Below, piece by piece: positions 7,817 through 16,020 of a stretch of DNA of 64,000 nucleotides (positions are counted from its first letter, which is position 1; every line of letters starts with the position of its first letter). The position numbers and the translations under genes are program-made. Source of the DNA: JBQLZO01 sp052168315 (GTDB taxonomy: Bacteria > Planctomycetota > Phycisphaerae > Phycisphaerales > UBA1924); contig JBQLZO010000091.1 in assembly GCA_052168315.1 (NCBI GenBank), forward strand, positions 1 through 64,000, written 5' to 3'. The notes under the pieces are model-generated. The model was given only the letters and a program-made list of their open reading frames with translations, was not told the DNA's origin and searched no databases.

Positions 7817-10800
7817 ATGAGCGGATTGACTCCGGGCGGGGGTCTGTTTGATGGCGGCGCGTGCGCGGGCGATGGCGGCGGGATCGCGGCGCGTGCCGGT
7901 GCGGCGCTCGAGTCGTACGGGCTTTCCGAGCCGCAGCGGCGGGCGGTGGAGCACGACGAGGGCGCGCTGATCGTGCTGGCGGGGCCGGGGACGGGGAAGA
8001 CGCGCGTGCTGACCGCGCGGATCCTTCGCCTGCTGCGCGATGGCGCTTCGCCGGAGTCGGTGCTGGCGCTGACCTACACGACGAAGGCGGCTCGCGAGAT
8101 GCGTGAGCGCCTCGGCGAGGCGATCGGCGATGGGGCGGGACGTGTGCGGCTGCTGACCTTCCACGCTCTGGCGTGGCGGCTGATCCATCGATTCGGTGAT
8201 GTGCTTGGGCTTCCGGCCCGGATCCGGCTGCGCGACTCCGGGGAGTCGGCGCGGGTGCTGAGGGCGATCTGCCGGCGTGATGGGCTTTTCGCGCTGCGTG
8301 GCGGCGAGGGGTCGGGCGTGCTTGCGGAGCAGCTGGGGCGCTTTGTGCACGCGTGCCGTTCCGCGGATCGGTCGCCGGGCGAGGCGTTGGAGAGCGCTGA
8401 GCGCTGGATCGCGGCGACGGCGGGCGCGGATGAGAGTGATGCCGAGGCGTGGGGTGAGCGGCTGGAGGCGTTGCAGTTCGGCGATGCGGCGCGGGGATAC
8501 GCGGCGTTCGAACGCGAGACGCGGGAGGCGGGGCTGATCGGGTACGACGATTCGCTGTCTCTGGCGTGCGAGTTGCTGCACGATCGGCGGTTCGCGGGCC
8601 CGGTGGTGCGCGGGGAGATCCGGCATGTGCTGGTGGATGAGTTCCAGGATGTGAACCCAGCGCAGATCACGATGCTGCGGGGTCTGGCGCCGGCCGGTTC
8701 GGGGGCGGGCGGCGGTTCGCCGGATGTGATGGTGGTGGGTGATGATGACCAAGCGATCTACGCGTTCCGCGGGGCGAGCGCGCGGGCGTTCGAGCGGTTC
8801 GAGGAGATCTATGGGAGCGCGGGCGGGCGGGTTGCGCGTGTGCGGCTCGAGACGAACTATCGGTCGCGCGAGCGTGTGGTGGCGCTGGGCCAGTTCGTGA
8901 TCGGGCTGTCGGGATCTCGGTTCGATCCGGACAAGTCGATGGTGGCTGGCCCGGTGAGCGGTGGCGATGGGGTCGGGGATGGGGTTGGAGGTGAGGGTGG
9001 GGCGTCGGGGATCGTGGAGGTGTTCACGATCGATGGGGATGTGAAGCGGTACGCATCGCTGGTGGGGGCGTTGATCCAGCGTGATCGGGCGCGGACGGGG
9101 CGTGGGTTCGATTCGTACGCGGTGATCGTGCGGGCGAACACGCGTGCGGAGCAGATCGCGACGGTGCTCCGGCTGGCGGGGATTCCGGTCGATCGTCGGC
9201 ATCGTCGGACGCCGCTGGAGAATCCGGGGGTGCAGGACCTGCTGGCGTGGATCGAGCTGCTGCTGGACCCCGGGGCGGTGGGGGCTGCGCAGCGGCTGCT
9301 GATCAGGCCGCCGGTGCTGGCGCCTGCGGACCTGGTGGGGCGTTGGATCGGCGGGTATGCGCGGGCGGGGCTGGTGGTTGCCGAAGATGGGGATGCGGAT
9401 GGGGATGGGGATTCGGAGCCGGCGGGGGGGACGGAGCGGGGGTTCTACGCGTGGGCCCTGGAGTCGATCGGGGACCTTCCGGGGGGCGTGCGAACGATGC
9501 TGGAGACGAGCGAGCGACTCTCTCGGAGCGCGACGATTCTGCCAGCGGAGCGGGCGATCGAGGCGATCATCCATGAGACGGGGCTGCTGAGTTCGGCGGA
9601 GACGCCGAGGGAGCGTGCGGAGCTGATCGCGGATCTGGCTGGTGTGCTGCGGTTCGTGCGGGCGCGGATCGATCATGCGCCGGCGCCGGGGAACCTCGCG
9701 GCGTTCTGGAGCCACTACCACGACATGGATCCAAGGGACCGGACCTTCGATGGTGAAGATGGCGATGGGGAGGAAGGGGGGGCGGCGTCGCTGGATCCGG
9801 ATGCCGGTGTCTCCGGCGAAGGCGGTGGGGATGGTGGTGGTGGGGGCGTGACGGTGGTGACAGCGCACTCGGCGAAGGGGCTGGAGTTCGACACGGTGTT
9901 CGTGGTGGATGTGCGTCCGCCGCACGGGTTCCCGCAGACGCGGGATCGTTCGGAGGATGGGATCTCGATGCCCGCGGGGTTCGAGGGTGAGCCGGAGCCG
10001 GTGATTGAGGAGGAGCGTCGGTTGTTCTATGTGGCGTGCACGCGGGCGGAGCGGCGTCTGGTGCTGATCGGGAAGGCTCGGAAGGCGGAGCGGTCGAAGA
10101 GCACGGACTTCCTGATGGAGCTGCAACGCGAGTCGGCGCGGCTCTCGCTCGAGACGATGGACGGGACGGAGCTTGCGGCGGAGTTCGATGCGGAGCTGGA
10201 GGGCATGGGCGGGGTGGTTCGTGGTGGGCGGGAGGGTGTGTTGGGAGAGCGGCTGCGGATAGCGGCGCGTCGGATCCGGCACAGCGCGTTCGCGGCCCTG
10301 CACGAGGCGGAGGGGCTGGGCGGGGATGAGCGGCGGCTGGATGAGTTGGGCGGAGCGCTGGCGCGGCATGCGCGGGCGCTGGCGGCGGTGAGGGCGATCG
10401 AGCGGGGTTCTCCCGAGGTGGCGCATCGGCTGATGGATTCGCTGTCCGAATCTCACCGCGATGTGATCCTGTCGGTGCTGCGGGATGGGGAAGACGGGAT
10501 GGGGGGGATCTCGGGGATTGCCTCGCCGTTCGAGCCGATGCGGGCGCCGTTGTCGCTGAGCTACTCGGCGATCAACGAGTATCAGCGGTGTCCTAGGTGT
10601 TTCTGGATCCGGCGTTCGCTCGGTCTGCAGAGCCCCGCGAGCGATGCGCAGGTGGTCGGCACGGCGGTTCACGCGGCGCTGGAGTCGCACTTCCGGGCGT
10701 TGCGGTCGAGCGAGGCGGGGGATGGCGGCGGCGGCGGGCCCGATCCGGCGCGGACGATCCGTGGGGTTCGGAAGCGGGTGCTGGATGCGACGGCGGTTCA

Positions 10801-11317
10801 CTCAGCGCCTGATCCGGCGTTGATCGAGCGGGCGGAGGCGATGGTGGAGACAGCGCTGCTGCGGATGCATGGTCGGGGGGATGAGATCCTGGAACTGGAG
10901 CATCGATTCGAGTTCGTGCACCGGACGGCGGAGGATCCGGGGACAGCGCACCGGATCACCGGGCGGATCGATCGGCTGGATCGTGATGGGGATGGGATGC
11001 TGCGGGTGGTCGACTACAAGACGGGGATGCCGGTGAAGCGGCTCTTGAAGCCGAAGAAGGATGACCTGCAGATGGGGATTTATGCGATCGCGCTGATGGA
11101 GATGTTCGGCGGCTCGACGCCGGCGGCGGGGGAGTACTGGCTGCTGGCGACGGGCGAGCGGGGGCGGTGCCGGCTGGATGATCTGGATCTGGATCGGATC
11201 CGTGCCGAGATCGACAGCGCCATCGGCGGGATGCTCGCGGGGCGGTTTGAGCAGGGGGAGAAGTGCGAGGGGATCTGCCGTGTGCTGGAATATGTGGGGA
11301 TGGAGGGGCTCAAGTAG
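7817..11317 (+). CDS. UvrD/Rep-family helicase with RecB-like nuclease domain
   Basis: A 1166-residue fusion. The superfamily 1A helicase motifs are all present: Walker A LAGPGTGKT (about residue 54), DEFQDVNPAQ (about 272), DDDQAIYAFRGAS, TNYRSRERVV, VTAHSAKGLEFDTVFV (about 680) and FYVACTRAERRL. The last 250 residues form a PD-(D/E)XK nuclease, with GTAVHAALESHF, GRIDRLDRDGDG and VVDYKTG (about 1064). Two cysteine pairs, CPRC ahead of the nuclease and CEGIC at the very end, are placed where AddB/Cas4-type nucleases hold an iron-sulfur cluster. This makes it AddA/AdnB-like, probably in double-strand break end processing. No partner subunit is adjacent. Several Gly-rich inserts lie between motifs. 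It starts at ATG 7817 with a leaderless-type promoter. Confidence 0.93.
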   Translation: MSGLTPGGGLFDGGACAGDGGGIAARAGAALESYGLSEPQRRAVEHDEGALIVLAGPGTGKTRVLTARILRLLRDGASPESVLALTYTTKAAREMRERLGEAIGDGAGRVRLLTFHALAWRLIHRFGDVLGLPARIRLRDSGESARVLRAICRRDGLFALRGGEGSGVLAEQLGRFVHACRSADRSPGEALESAERWIAATAGADESDAEAWGERLEALQFGDAARGYAAFERETREAGLIGYDDSLSLACELLHDRRFAGPVVRGEIRHVLVDEFQDVNPAQITMLRGLAPAGSGAGGGSPDVMVVGDDDQAIYAFRGASARAFERFEEIYGSAGGRVARVRLETNYRSRERVVALGQFVIGLSGSRFDPDKSMVAGPVSGGDGVGDGVGGEGGASGIVEVFTIDGDVKRYASLVGALIQRDRARTGRGFDSYAVIVRANTRAEQIATVLRLAGIPVDRRHRRTPLENPGVQDLLAWIELLLDPGAVGAAQRLLIRPPVLAPADLVGRWIGGYARAGLVVAEDGDADGDGDSEPAGGTERGFYAWALESIGDLPGGVRTMLETSERLSRSATILPAERAIEAIIHETGLLSSAETPRERAELIADLAGVLRFVRARIDHAPAPGNLAAFWSHYHDMDPRDRTFDGEDGDGEEGGAASLDPDAGVSGEGGGDGGGGGVTVVTAHSAKGLEFDTVFVVDVRPPHGFPQTRDRSEDGISMPAGFEGEPEPVIEEERRLFYVACTRAERRLVLIGKARKAERSKSTDFLMELQRESARLSLETMDGTELAAEFDAELEGMGGVVRGGREGVLGERLRIAARRIRHSAFAALHEAEGLGGDERRLDELGGALARHARALAAVRAIERGSPEVAHRLMDSLSESHRDVILSVLRDGEDGMGGISGIASPFEPMRAPLSLSYSAINEYQRCPRCFWIRRSLGLQSPASDAQVVGTAVHAALESHFRALRSSEAGDGGGGGPDPARTIRGVRKRVLDATAVHSAPDPALIERAEAMVETALLRMHGRGDEILELEHRFEFVHRTAEDPGTAHRITGRIDRLDRDGDGMLRVVDYKTGMPVKRLLKPKKDDLQMGIYAIALMEMFGGSTPAAGEYWLLATGERGRCRLDDLDLDRIRAEIDSAIGGMLAGRFEQGEKCEGICRVLEYVGMEGLK

Positions 11318-11730
11318 TCCGATAACGACTGGCATTGATTCTGTGATGCGGGGTTTTATTCTGGACCCTTGGGGGCGGTATTGGCTTGCGGGGCGTGGGG
11401 AGTTGATCTATTGTCGAGATTCGGGTGGTTGGTGGGGAGTCGGTGTCGAAGGTGCAGGGATGCTTGCAACTCTTCGCTGAGCGATGATTTCCGATCCACG
11501 GTTTGGAGTGGATGCGGGGCGTTGTGAGGCGAAAAGAGCGGGTTGGTGCCTAGGATCGGGCGCTGTGCTGGAGGTTGTCTGGGTCGCCCTGCGAGGGCGT
11601 GAGGGCGACATCCGGATCGGTTTGTTAGTGGTCGTTCGCTTTTCGGCGGCCCAAGATCAAGTTGTCCAAGTCCCGAGTTCGGTGCGCCTTGTGGGGCCGA
11701 AGCGGGCCAGAAACGCGGAGAGGATTGTCC
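11318..11730 (+). other. Intergenic region, no gene seen
   Basis: About 410 nt that is less GC-rich than its surroundings. No reading frame on either strand has a credible start and protein-like composition. It probably holds the promoter and leader of the lipoprotein gene at 11731, but I cannot pick one box confidently. Confidence 0.3.
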
Positions 11731-13404
11731 ATGCTCAATTTCATGAAGTCGATGGGGCTGGCGGGTGGCGCTGCTGCCCTGCTGTTCGCCGTCGGATGCT
11801 CGTCCAACACGAGTGGAGTGCACCAAGGCGATGAGTTCCGTGGTGTGGCCGGGGGGCGGACCGCGAACGCGGGTCAGGGAGCGGTGATCGTCCGCCCCGC
11901 GCCGGTCCGCGAGGCCGAGCCCGCGCCGGCGCCCCGGACGACTCCGGCGGCGTTCCGGGGTTCGTGCGCTCCCCAGACCCCGGCGGGTTACAACGCGTCG
12001 GGGCTGGCGTTCCCGACGGGCGATGCTTCGAGCAGCGCGATCATGCTGTACCAGATGATGCCCGCGACGGCCCGCGCGAACTCGGAGTTTGAGTTCTTCT
12101 ACCAGGTGTGCAACCTCACTTCCGGCACTCTTCAGAATGTCGTTGTGCAGGCGGACTCGATCGAGAACATCACGCTGGTGGATTCGGACCCGGCGTTCCA
12201 GCGTTCGGCCGGCGGGGTGGTCTTCCCGATGGGGGATCTCGGGCCGAACGAGTCGCGGATCATCTCCGTGACCGGTCGCGCGGGTTCGACGGGCATGGGC
12301 TCGGGCTGCATCTCGGTGACCTACAACAATGTGCTGTGCCAGACGGTGCAGTTCGTCGAGCCGCAGCTGCAGCTCGCCAAGACGATCTCGCCGCAGCCGC
12401 AGGTGCTCCGCTGCGATCCGATCACGATCTCGTACCGCGTGACGAACCCCGGCTCCGGCGTTGCCCAGGGCGTCCGGGTTCGTGACACGCTTCCGAACTG
12501 CATGCGTCTTGTCGGCGGCGGTTCGAATGTCGATGTTGAGGTCGGTGACCTTGGTCCCGGCGAGTCGCGTGACATCAGCGTGAATGTCGAGGCCGTGTCG
12601 ACGGGCACCTGCTCCTCGCAGGCGGTCGCGACGGCTGCCGGCGATCTCCGCGCCGAGTCTGGTCGTCCGGAGATCACGATCGTCGAGCCGGTCCTCTCGG
12701 TTGATGTCGAGTGCCCGGGGCGGACCTTCCTCGGCCGCACGACGACCTTCACCTACACGGTTGAGAACACCGGCAACGGCCCGTCGAACAACACGATGCT
12801 GACGGCGTCGATCCCGGCGGGCACCGAGTTCGTCTCGGCGACGCAGGGCGGGACGATGCAGGGCGGCTCCGTGGTTTGGAACCTCGGGACGCTGGCTCCG
12901 GGCGCGACGCGCTCGGGCGAGGTGACGGTGCGTGGGGCTTCGGCGGTGACGCTGACGGCTCGGGCGACCGTGACCGGCGACTGCGCCGCGTCTGACTCTG
13001 ACGAGTGCCAGACCGACATCGAGGGCATCCCGGCCATGCTGCTCGACGGCTTCGATGATCCGGATCCGATCGAACTGGGGCAGACCACGACCTACACCCT
13101 CACCGTCACCAACCAGGGCTCGGCGGACCTGACCCGCATCGAGTTCGACGGCGTGATGGCGGAAGGCTTCATGGAGTTCGTCTCCGCGACCACCACGACG
13201 CCCCAGGGCTCGGTCAGCCACACCGCCCGCGGCAATGTGATCGACTTCGCTCCGGTGGCCCGCCTCGCCCCGGGCGAGACGGCGACCTACCGGATCACCG
13301 TCCGCGCGATCCGGGCCGGTCAGGTCTCGTTCCGCTCTGAGGCGGTCTCCAACGAGATCACCGTGCCGCTGTTCAAGTCGGAAACGACCAACTTCTTCGA
13401 GTGA
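11731..13404 (+). CDS. DUF11-repeat lipoprotein, OmcB-like
   Basis: A 557-residue exported protein. The signal ends in the lipobox LLFAVGC (Cys near residue 22). A low-complexity Ala/Pro linker follows, then several immunoglobulin-like DUF11 modules. These are recognisable by the strands ITISYRVTNPGSG, TTFTYTVENTGNGPSN and TTYTLTVTNQGSAD, each followed by a LxPGxxR/T turn. The modules resemble the chlamydial cysteine-rich outer membrane protein OmcB, and scattered Cys residues could form disulfides, so a role in envelope structure is plausible. The start is fixed by GGAGAGG at 11717-11723, 7 nt upstream. Codon use is shifted to C-ending codons compared with neighbours, which suggests high expression. 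A strong terminator follows. Confidence 0.88.
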   Translation: MLNFMKSMGLAGGAAALLFAVGCSSNTSGVHQGDEFRGVAGGRTANAGQGAVIVRPAPVREAEPAPAPRTTPAAFRGSCAPQTPAGYNASGLAFPTGDASSSAIMLYQMMPATARANSEFEFFYQVCNLTSGTLQNVVVQADSIENITLVDSDPAFQRSAGGVVFPMGDLGPNESRIISVTGRAGSTGMGSGCISVTYNNVLCQTVQFVEPQLQLAKTISPQPQVLRCDPITISYRVTNPGSGVAQGVRVRDTLPNCMRLVGGGSNVDVEVGDLGPGESRDISVNVEAVSTGTCSSQAVATAAGDLRAESGRPEITIVEPVLSVDVECPGRTFLGRTTTFTYTVENTGNGPSNNTMLTASIPAGTEFVSATQGGTMQGGSVVWNLGTLAPGATRSGEVTVRGASAVTLTARATVTGDCAASDSDECQTDIEGIPAMLLDGFDDPDPIELGQTTTYTLTVTNQGSADLTRIEFDGVMAEGFMEFVSATTTTPQGSVSHTARGNVIDFAPVARLAPGETATYRITVRAIRAGQVSFRSEAVSNEITVPLFKSETTNFFE

Positions 13405-13465
13405 TCGCCCATAGGCCCGTTCGGCGCTGCGGCGTTCGGGCGGGTCGGCGTTCCTGACAGATTGT

Positions 13466-13507
13466 GCGGCCTCCCGGATTCCGGTCCGGGAGGCCGCCTT
13501 GTTTTTT
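13466..13507 (+). terminator. Strong intrinsic terminator
   Basis: A perfect 13-bp stem, GCGGCCTCCCGGA (13466-13478) with TCCGGGAGGCCGC (13485-13497), has a 6-nt loop and is followed by CTTGTTTTTT. It closes the DUF11 lipoprotein transcript and separates it from the kinase gene. Confidence 0.92.
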
Positions 13508-13551
13508 GGGGAAACGGGCGTGGGGCGCCTCGCGGGGATGTGGTGGCGGGT

Positions 13552-13557
13552 TAGGCT
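13552..13557 (+). promoter_or_regulatory. -10-like box TAGGCT
   Basis: TAGGCT, in the context GGGTTAGGCT, ends 8 nt before the ATG at 13566. It lies just after the terminator, as expected for a new transcription unit with a near-leaderless start. Confidence 0.4.
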
Positions 13558-13565
13558 CTTGCGGC

Positions 13566-15077
13566 ATGGGAAAGCGGTCGTCCGACGATGTTCGAACGGG
13601 TGGCGACGGCGGGGCGTTGGGCGCGGCGGGCGTTGCGCGGGTGTGGCTGGTCTCGCTGGGGCCGATGTTGGTGGTGGGGCTGGCGGCGGTGTGGCTCGGC
13701 GGTTGGTCGTTGCGGGTTCAGATCACGGCGACGGGCGTTGTGCTGGGGTGCGCGTTCGCGAGCGTCTGGATGGCGCATCGGGTGCTGGGATCGCCGCTGC
13801 GCGCGGTGGCGAACCTTCTGGATGCGATGGCGGAGGGTGAGTACGCGCTACGAGCGGGGGCGGGGTGGGGCGTTGCCGGCGGCGGGGCCCCGGGCGATCC
13901 GGTGGGGCTTGTGGCGCGGTCGGCGAATCGGCTGGCGGATGCGCTGCGGGACCGGCGGTGGTCGGCGCGGGAGACTGCGGGGCTGCTGGACCTGCTGTTG
14001 GCGCGGCTGGAGGCGGCGGTGCTGCTGCTGGATGATCGGGGCCGGATCGTGACGGCGAACCCGGCGGCCGTGGGGCTGCTGGGGATCGAGCAGGGCGGGC
14101 TGATCGGACGGGATGCGGATGGGTTCGGGCTGCGGCGGTTTGTTGAAGCGTCTTCGGGGGCGGTGGTGGATCACGCGTTCCCGACGCGCGCGGGTCGGTG
14201 GGAGGTGCGGCGCGCAGCGGTTCGGCTTGAGGGGCGCGAGCACGCGCTGCTGATCATCTCCGATCTGACTCGGGCGCTGCGGGAGGAGGAGCGCCGGGCA
14301 TGGGAGCGGCTGGTGCAGGTGCTTCGTCACGAGGTGAACAACTCGCTGGCGCCGATCACCTCGCTGGCGGGGTCTTTGGCGCGGCGGGTGGCGCGGTCGG
14401 GGGGGGATGGGGAGGTCGATGGCGCTGCGCGGGAGGAGCTGCGGACGGACCTGGCGGAGGGGCTGGGTGTGATCGCGAGCCGTGCGGGTGGGTTGACGCG
14501 CTTTCTGGGCGCGTACAGCCGGCTGTCGCGGTTGCCTCCGGCGGCGCTGCGTGAGCGTCCGATCGGGCCGTTGGTGCGCCGGATCGCGGCGCTTCAGACG
14601 GCGGTGCCGGTGTGCGTGCCGGAGGGGGATGGTCCGACGGTGCTGATCGACTCGGCGCAGCTGGAGCAGGTGTTGCTGAACCTGGTGACGAACAGCGCGG
14701 AGGCGACGCTGGAGCGGTATCCATCGGCGGGTGATGATGCGTGCCCGGCGATCACGGTGGAGTGGTCGGAGTCGGTCGGCGAGCCGGGGTTCCTGGAGGT
14801 GAACATCACGGATTGCGGGGTCGGGCTCCCGGCGAGCGAGAACCTGTTCGTGCCGTTCTTCACGACGAAGCCGAGCGGGACTGGGATCGGGCTGGTGCTG
14901 TCGCGCCGGATCATCGAGGGGCACGGGGGTCGGTTGACGCTTCGGGCGGGGCCCGGCGGAGAGGGGTGCACGGCCTCGCTGACGCTTCGGATCGTCAGGG
15001 GTGGGGACGGCGCGGGTGCTGGGAGTTGGGGCGAACGGCTGGGCGGACATGGAGCACGGGGCGCCCGAACATCGTGA
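13566..15077 (+). CDS. Sensor histidine kinase, NtrY-like
   Basis: A 504-residue kinase. Two N-terminal membrane segments (about residues 22-80) lead into a HAMP-like linker. A PAS domain follows (about 145-230, with AAVLLLDDRGRIVTANPAA). The phosphoacceptor H-box is LRHEVNNSLAPITSLAGSL (His near residue 255). The ATPase domain has the N-box VLLNLVTNSAEATLE, DCGVGLP and the G-box GTGIGLVLSRRIIEGHGG. The HEVNNSLAPI form of the H-box is typical of NtrY-type kinases. No response regulator adjoins it, so it is an orphan. The start is taken after the upstream terminator; a longer frame would begin inside the hairpin. Its last 83 nt overlap the convergent gene. Confidence 0.92.
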   Translation: MGKRSSDDVRTGGDGGALGAAGVARVWLVSLGPMLVVGLAAVWLGGWSLRVQITATGVVLGCAFASVWMAHRVLGSPLRAVANLLDAMAEGEYALRAGAGWGVAGGGAPGDPVGLVARSANRLADALRDRRWSARETAGLLDLLLARLEAAVLLLDDRGRIVTANPAAVGLLGIEQGGLIGRDADGFGLRRFVEASSGAVVDHAFPTRAGRWEVRRAAVRLEGREHALLIISDLTRALREEERRAWERLVQVLRHEVNNSLAPITSLAGSLARRVARSGGDGEVDGAAREELRTDLAEGLGVIASRAGGLTRFLGAYSRLSRLPPAALRERPIGPLVRRIAALQTAVPVCVPEGDGPTVLIDSAQLEQVLLNLVTNSAEATLERYPSAGDDACPAITVEWSESVGEPGFLEVNITDCGVGLPASENLFVPFFTTKPSGTGIGLVLSRRIIEGHGGRLTLRAGPGGEGCTASLTLRIVRGGDGAGAGSWGERLGGHGARGARTS

Positions 15078-15540
15078 GGGGCTGGAGTGTCTTTTGTTCT
15101 GTGGGGGTGACGAATTCGACGCGGATGCCGGCGCGGCGGAGGGTGGTGATGAACTCCTGGGCTCTTTCGGTGGCTCCGGCACCCTTCCAGACCTCTCGGA
15201 CCTGCATGGCCTGCGGGTCGATGGTTCTGATGAGGATGAGCCCGAGTTTGTCGGGTCGGTCGGCGTTGGCGGTCAGGGGGAAGGCGTCGAGCCATGCGCA
15301 GCGGAACTCACGGCAGGCGGCTGGGCGGTTCCGGTAGTCGGCGCAGCCCGTGGCGGCGTCGTCGGTGCTCAGCCTGCTGCAGGGGGTGAACTGTGGTTTG
15401 TCGATCGCGGGGACGGCCATGGCTGAGCAGCAGGCGGTGCACTGGGCGCAGGCTCGGCGCGGGCGTGCGGGCTTGGCGGGTCGGACGGAGCGGGTGGCGG
15501 GGGAGCACCGGTTGGGCTTTCTTGGCTTACCAGACGGCAT
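14995..15540 (-). CDS. YkgJ-type cysteine-cluster protein
   Basis: A 181-residue protein with a Cys cluster: CAQCTACCSAM, then CSRL, GCADYRNRPAACREFRC and AWLDAF. This pattern is typical of the YkgJ/UPF0153 family (zinc or iron-sulfur binding, function unknown). The N-terminal 30 residues are basic and disordered, and the C-terminal third has no known motif. The start at 15540 is supported by GAGAGGAT a few nt upstream on the minus strand. Its 3' end overlaps the convergent histidine kinase by 83 nt, so each transcript is antisense to the other's end. Confidence 0.85.
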   Translation of the reverse strand: MPSGKPRKPNRCSPATRSVRPAKPARPRRACAQCTACCSAMAVPAIDKPQFTPCSRLSTDDAATGCADYRNRPAACREFRCAWLDAFPLTANADRPDKLGLILIRTIDPQAMQVREVWKGAGATERAQEFITTLRRAGIRVEFVTPTEQKTLQPLTMFGRPVLHVRPAVRPNSQHPRRPHP

Positions 15541-16020
15541 GCGATCCTCTCGGGGTGCCCCCGGCCTTGGGGGGTTGAGGTGTCGTTGCAGGCCGGAACA
15601 TCGGATCGTTCGGGCGCGTGACCGGCATCGGCCGACCCCGGCGGACGGTTCAGCGCGGCGCATCCGATCCGTTCGGCGCGGTCGATGCGGTCGGCGCATG
15701 CGGCGCAGAGCGACCCGAGCGCATCGATTCGGGGTGTGGTGCTTGAGTCGGGCGGGCGCGCGGGATCGGGAAGGTCGTGGATGGTTGTGGGAGGTGGTGT
15801 GGAGCGCGGCGATGGGGGGGAAAGATGCGGGGGTGGTGGGCGATGGGGAAATGGGGCGGTCGAAGGGTTGGGTGGGTTATGCTCGGGGCGTTGATCCGGT
15901 TACTCTGCTCCGGAGTGGGGCTTGGACTGGGGCGTTGAGTTGGCCCGGGGTTGGGGAACGGGATGGCGTGCCGTGCGTGGCGGCGCGGTGATGGCGGTGG
16001 GGGCGTGGGCTGGTTGCGAC
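15541..16020 (+). other. Intergenic region with a candidate promoter
   Basis: This stretch separates the YkgJ-type gene and the aldehyde dehydrogenase. GGGTTATGCT (TATGCT at 15878-15883) resembles the -10 boxes used elsewhere here and would give a 5' leader of about 130 nt to the start at 16021. No gene is supported in the rest. Confidence 0.3.

Noticed and set aside
6731..10801. 1356-codon open frame on the minus strand
   Set aside because: It lies antisense to the FlgI-like and helicase genes, both with full motifs. Its composition (Arg/Pro/His) is what the reverse strand of GC-rich coding DNA gives, and it has no domain.
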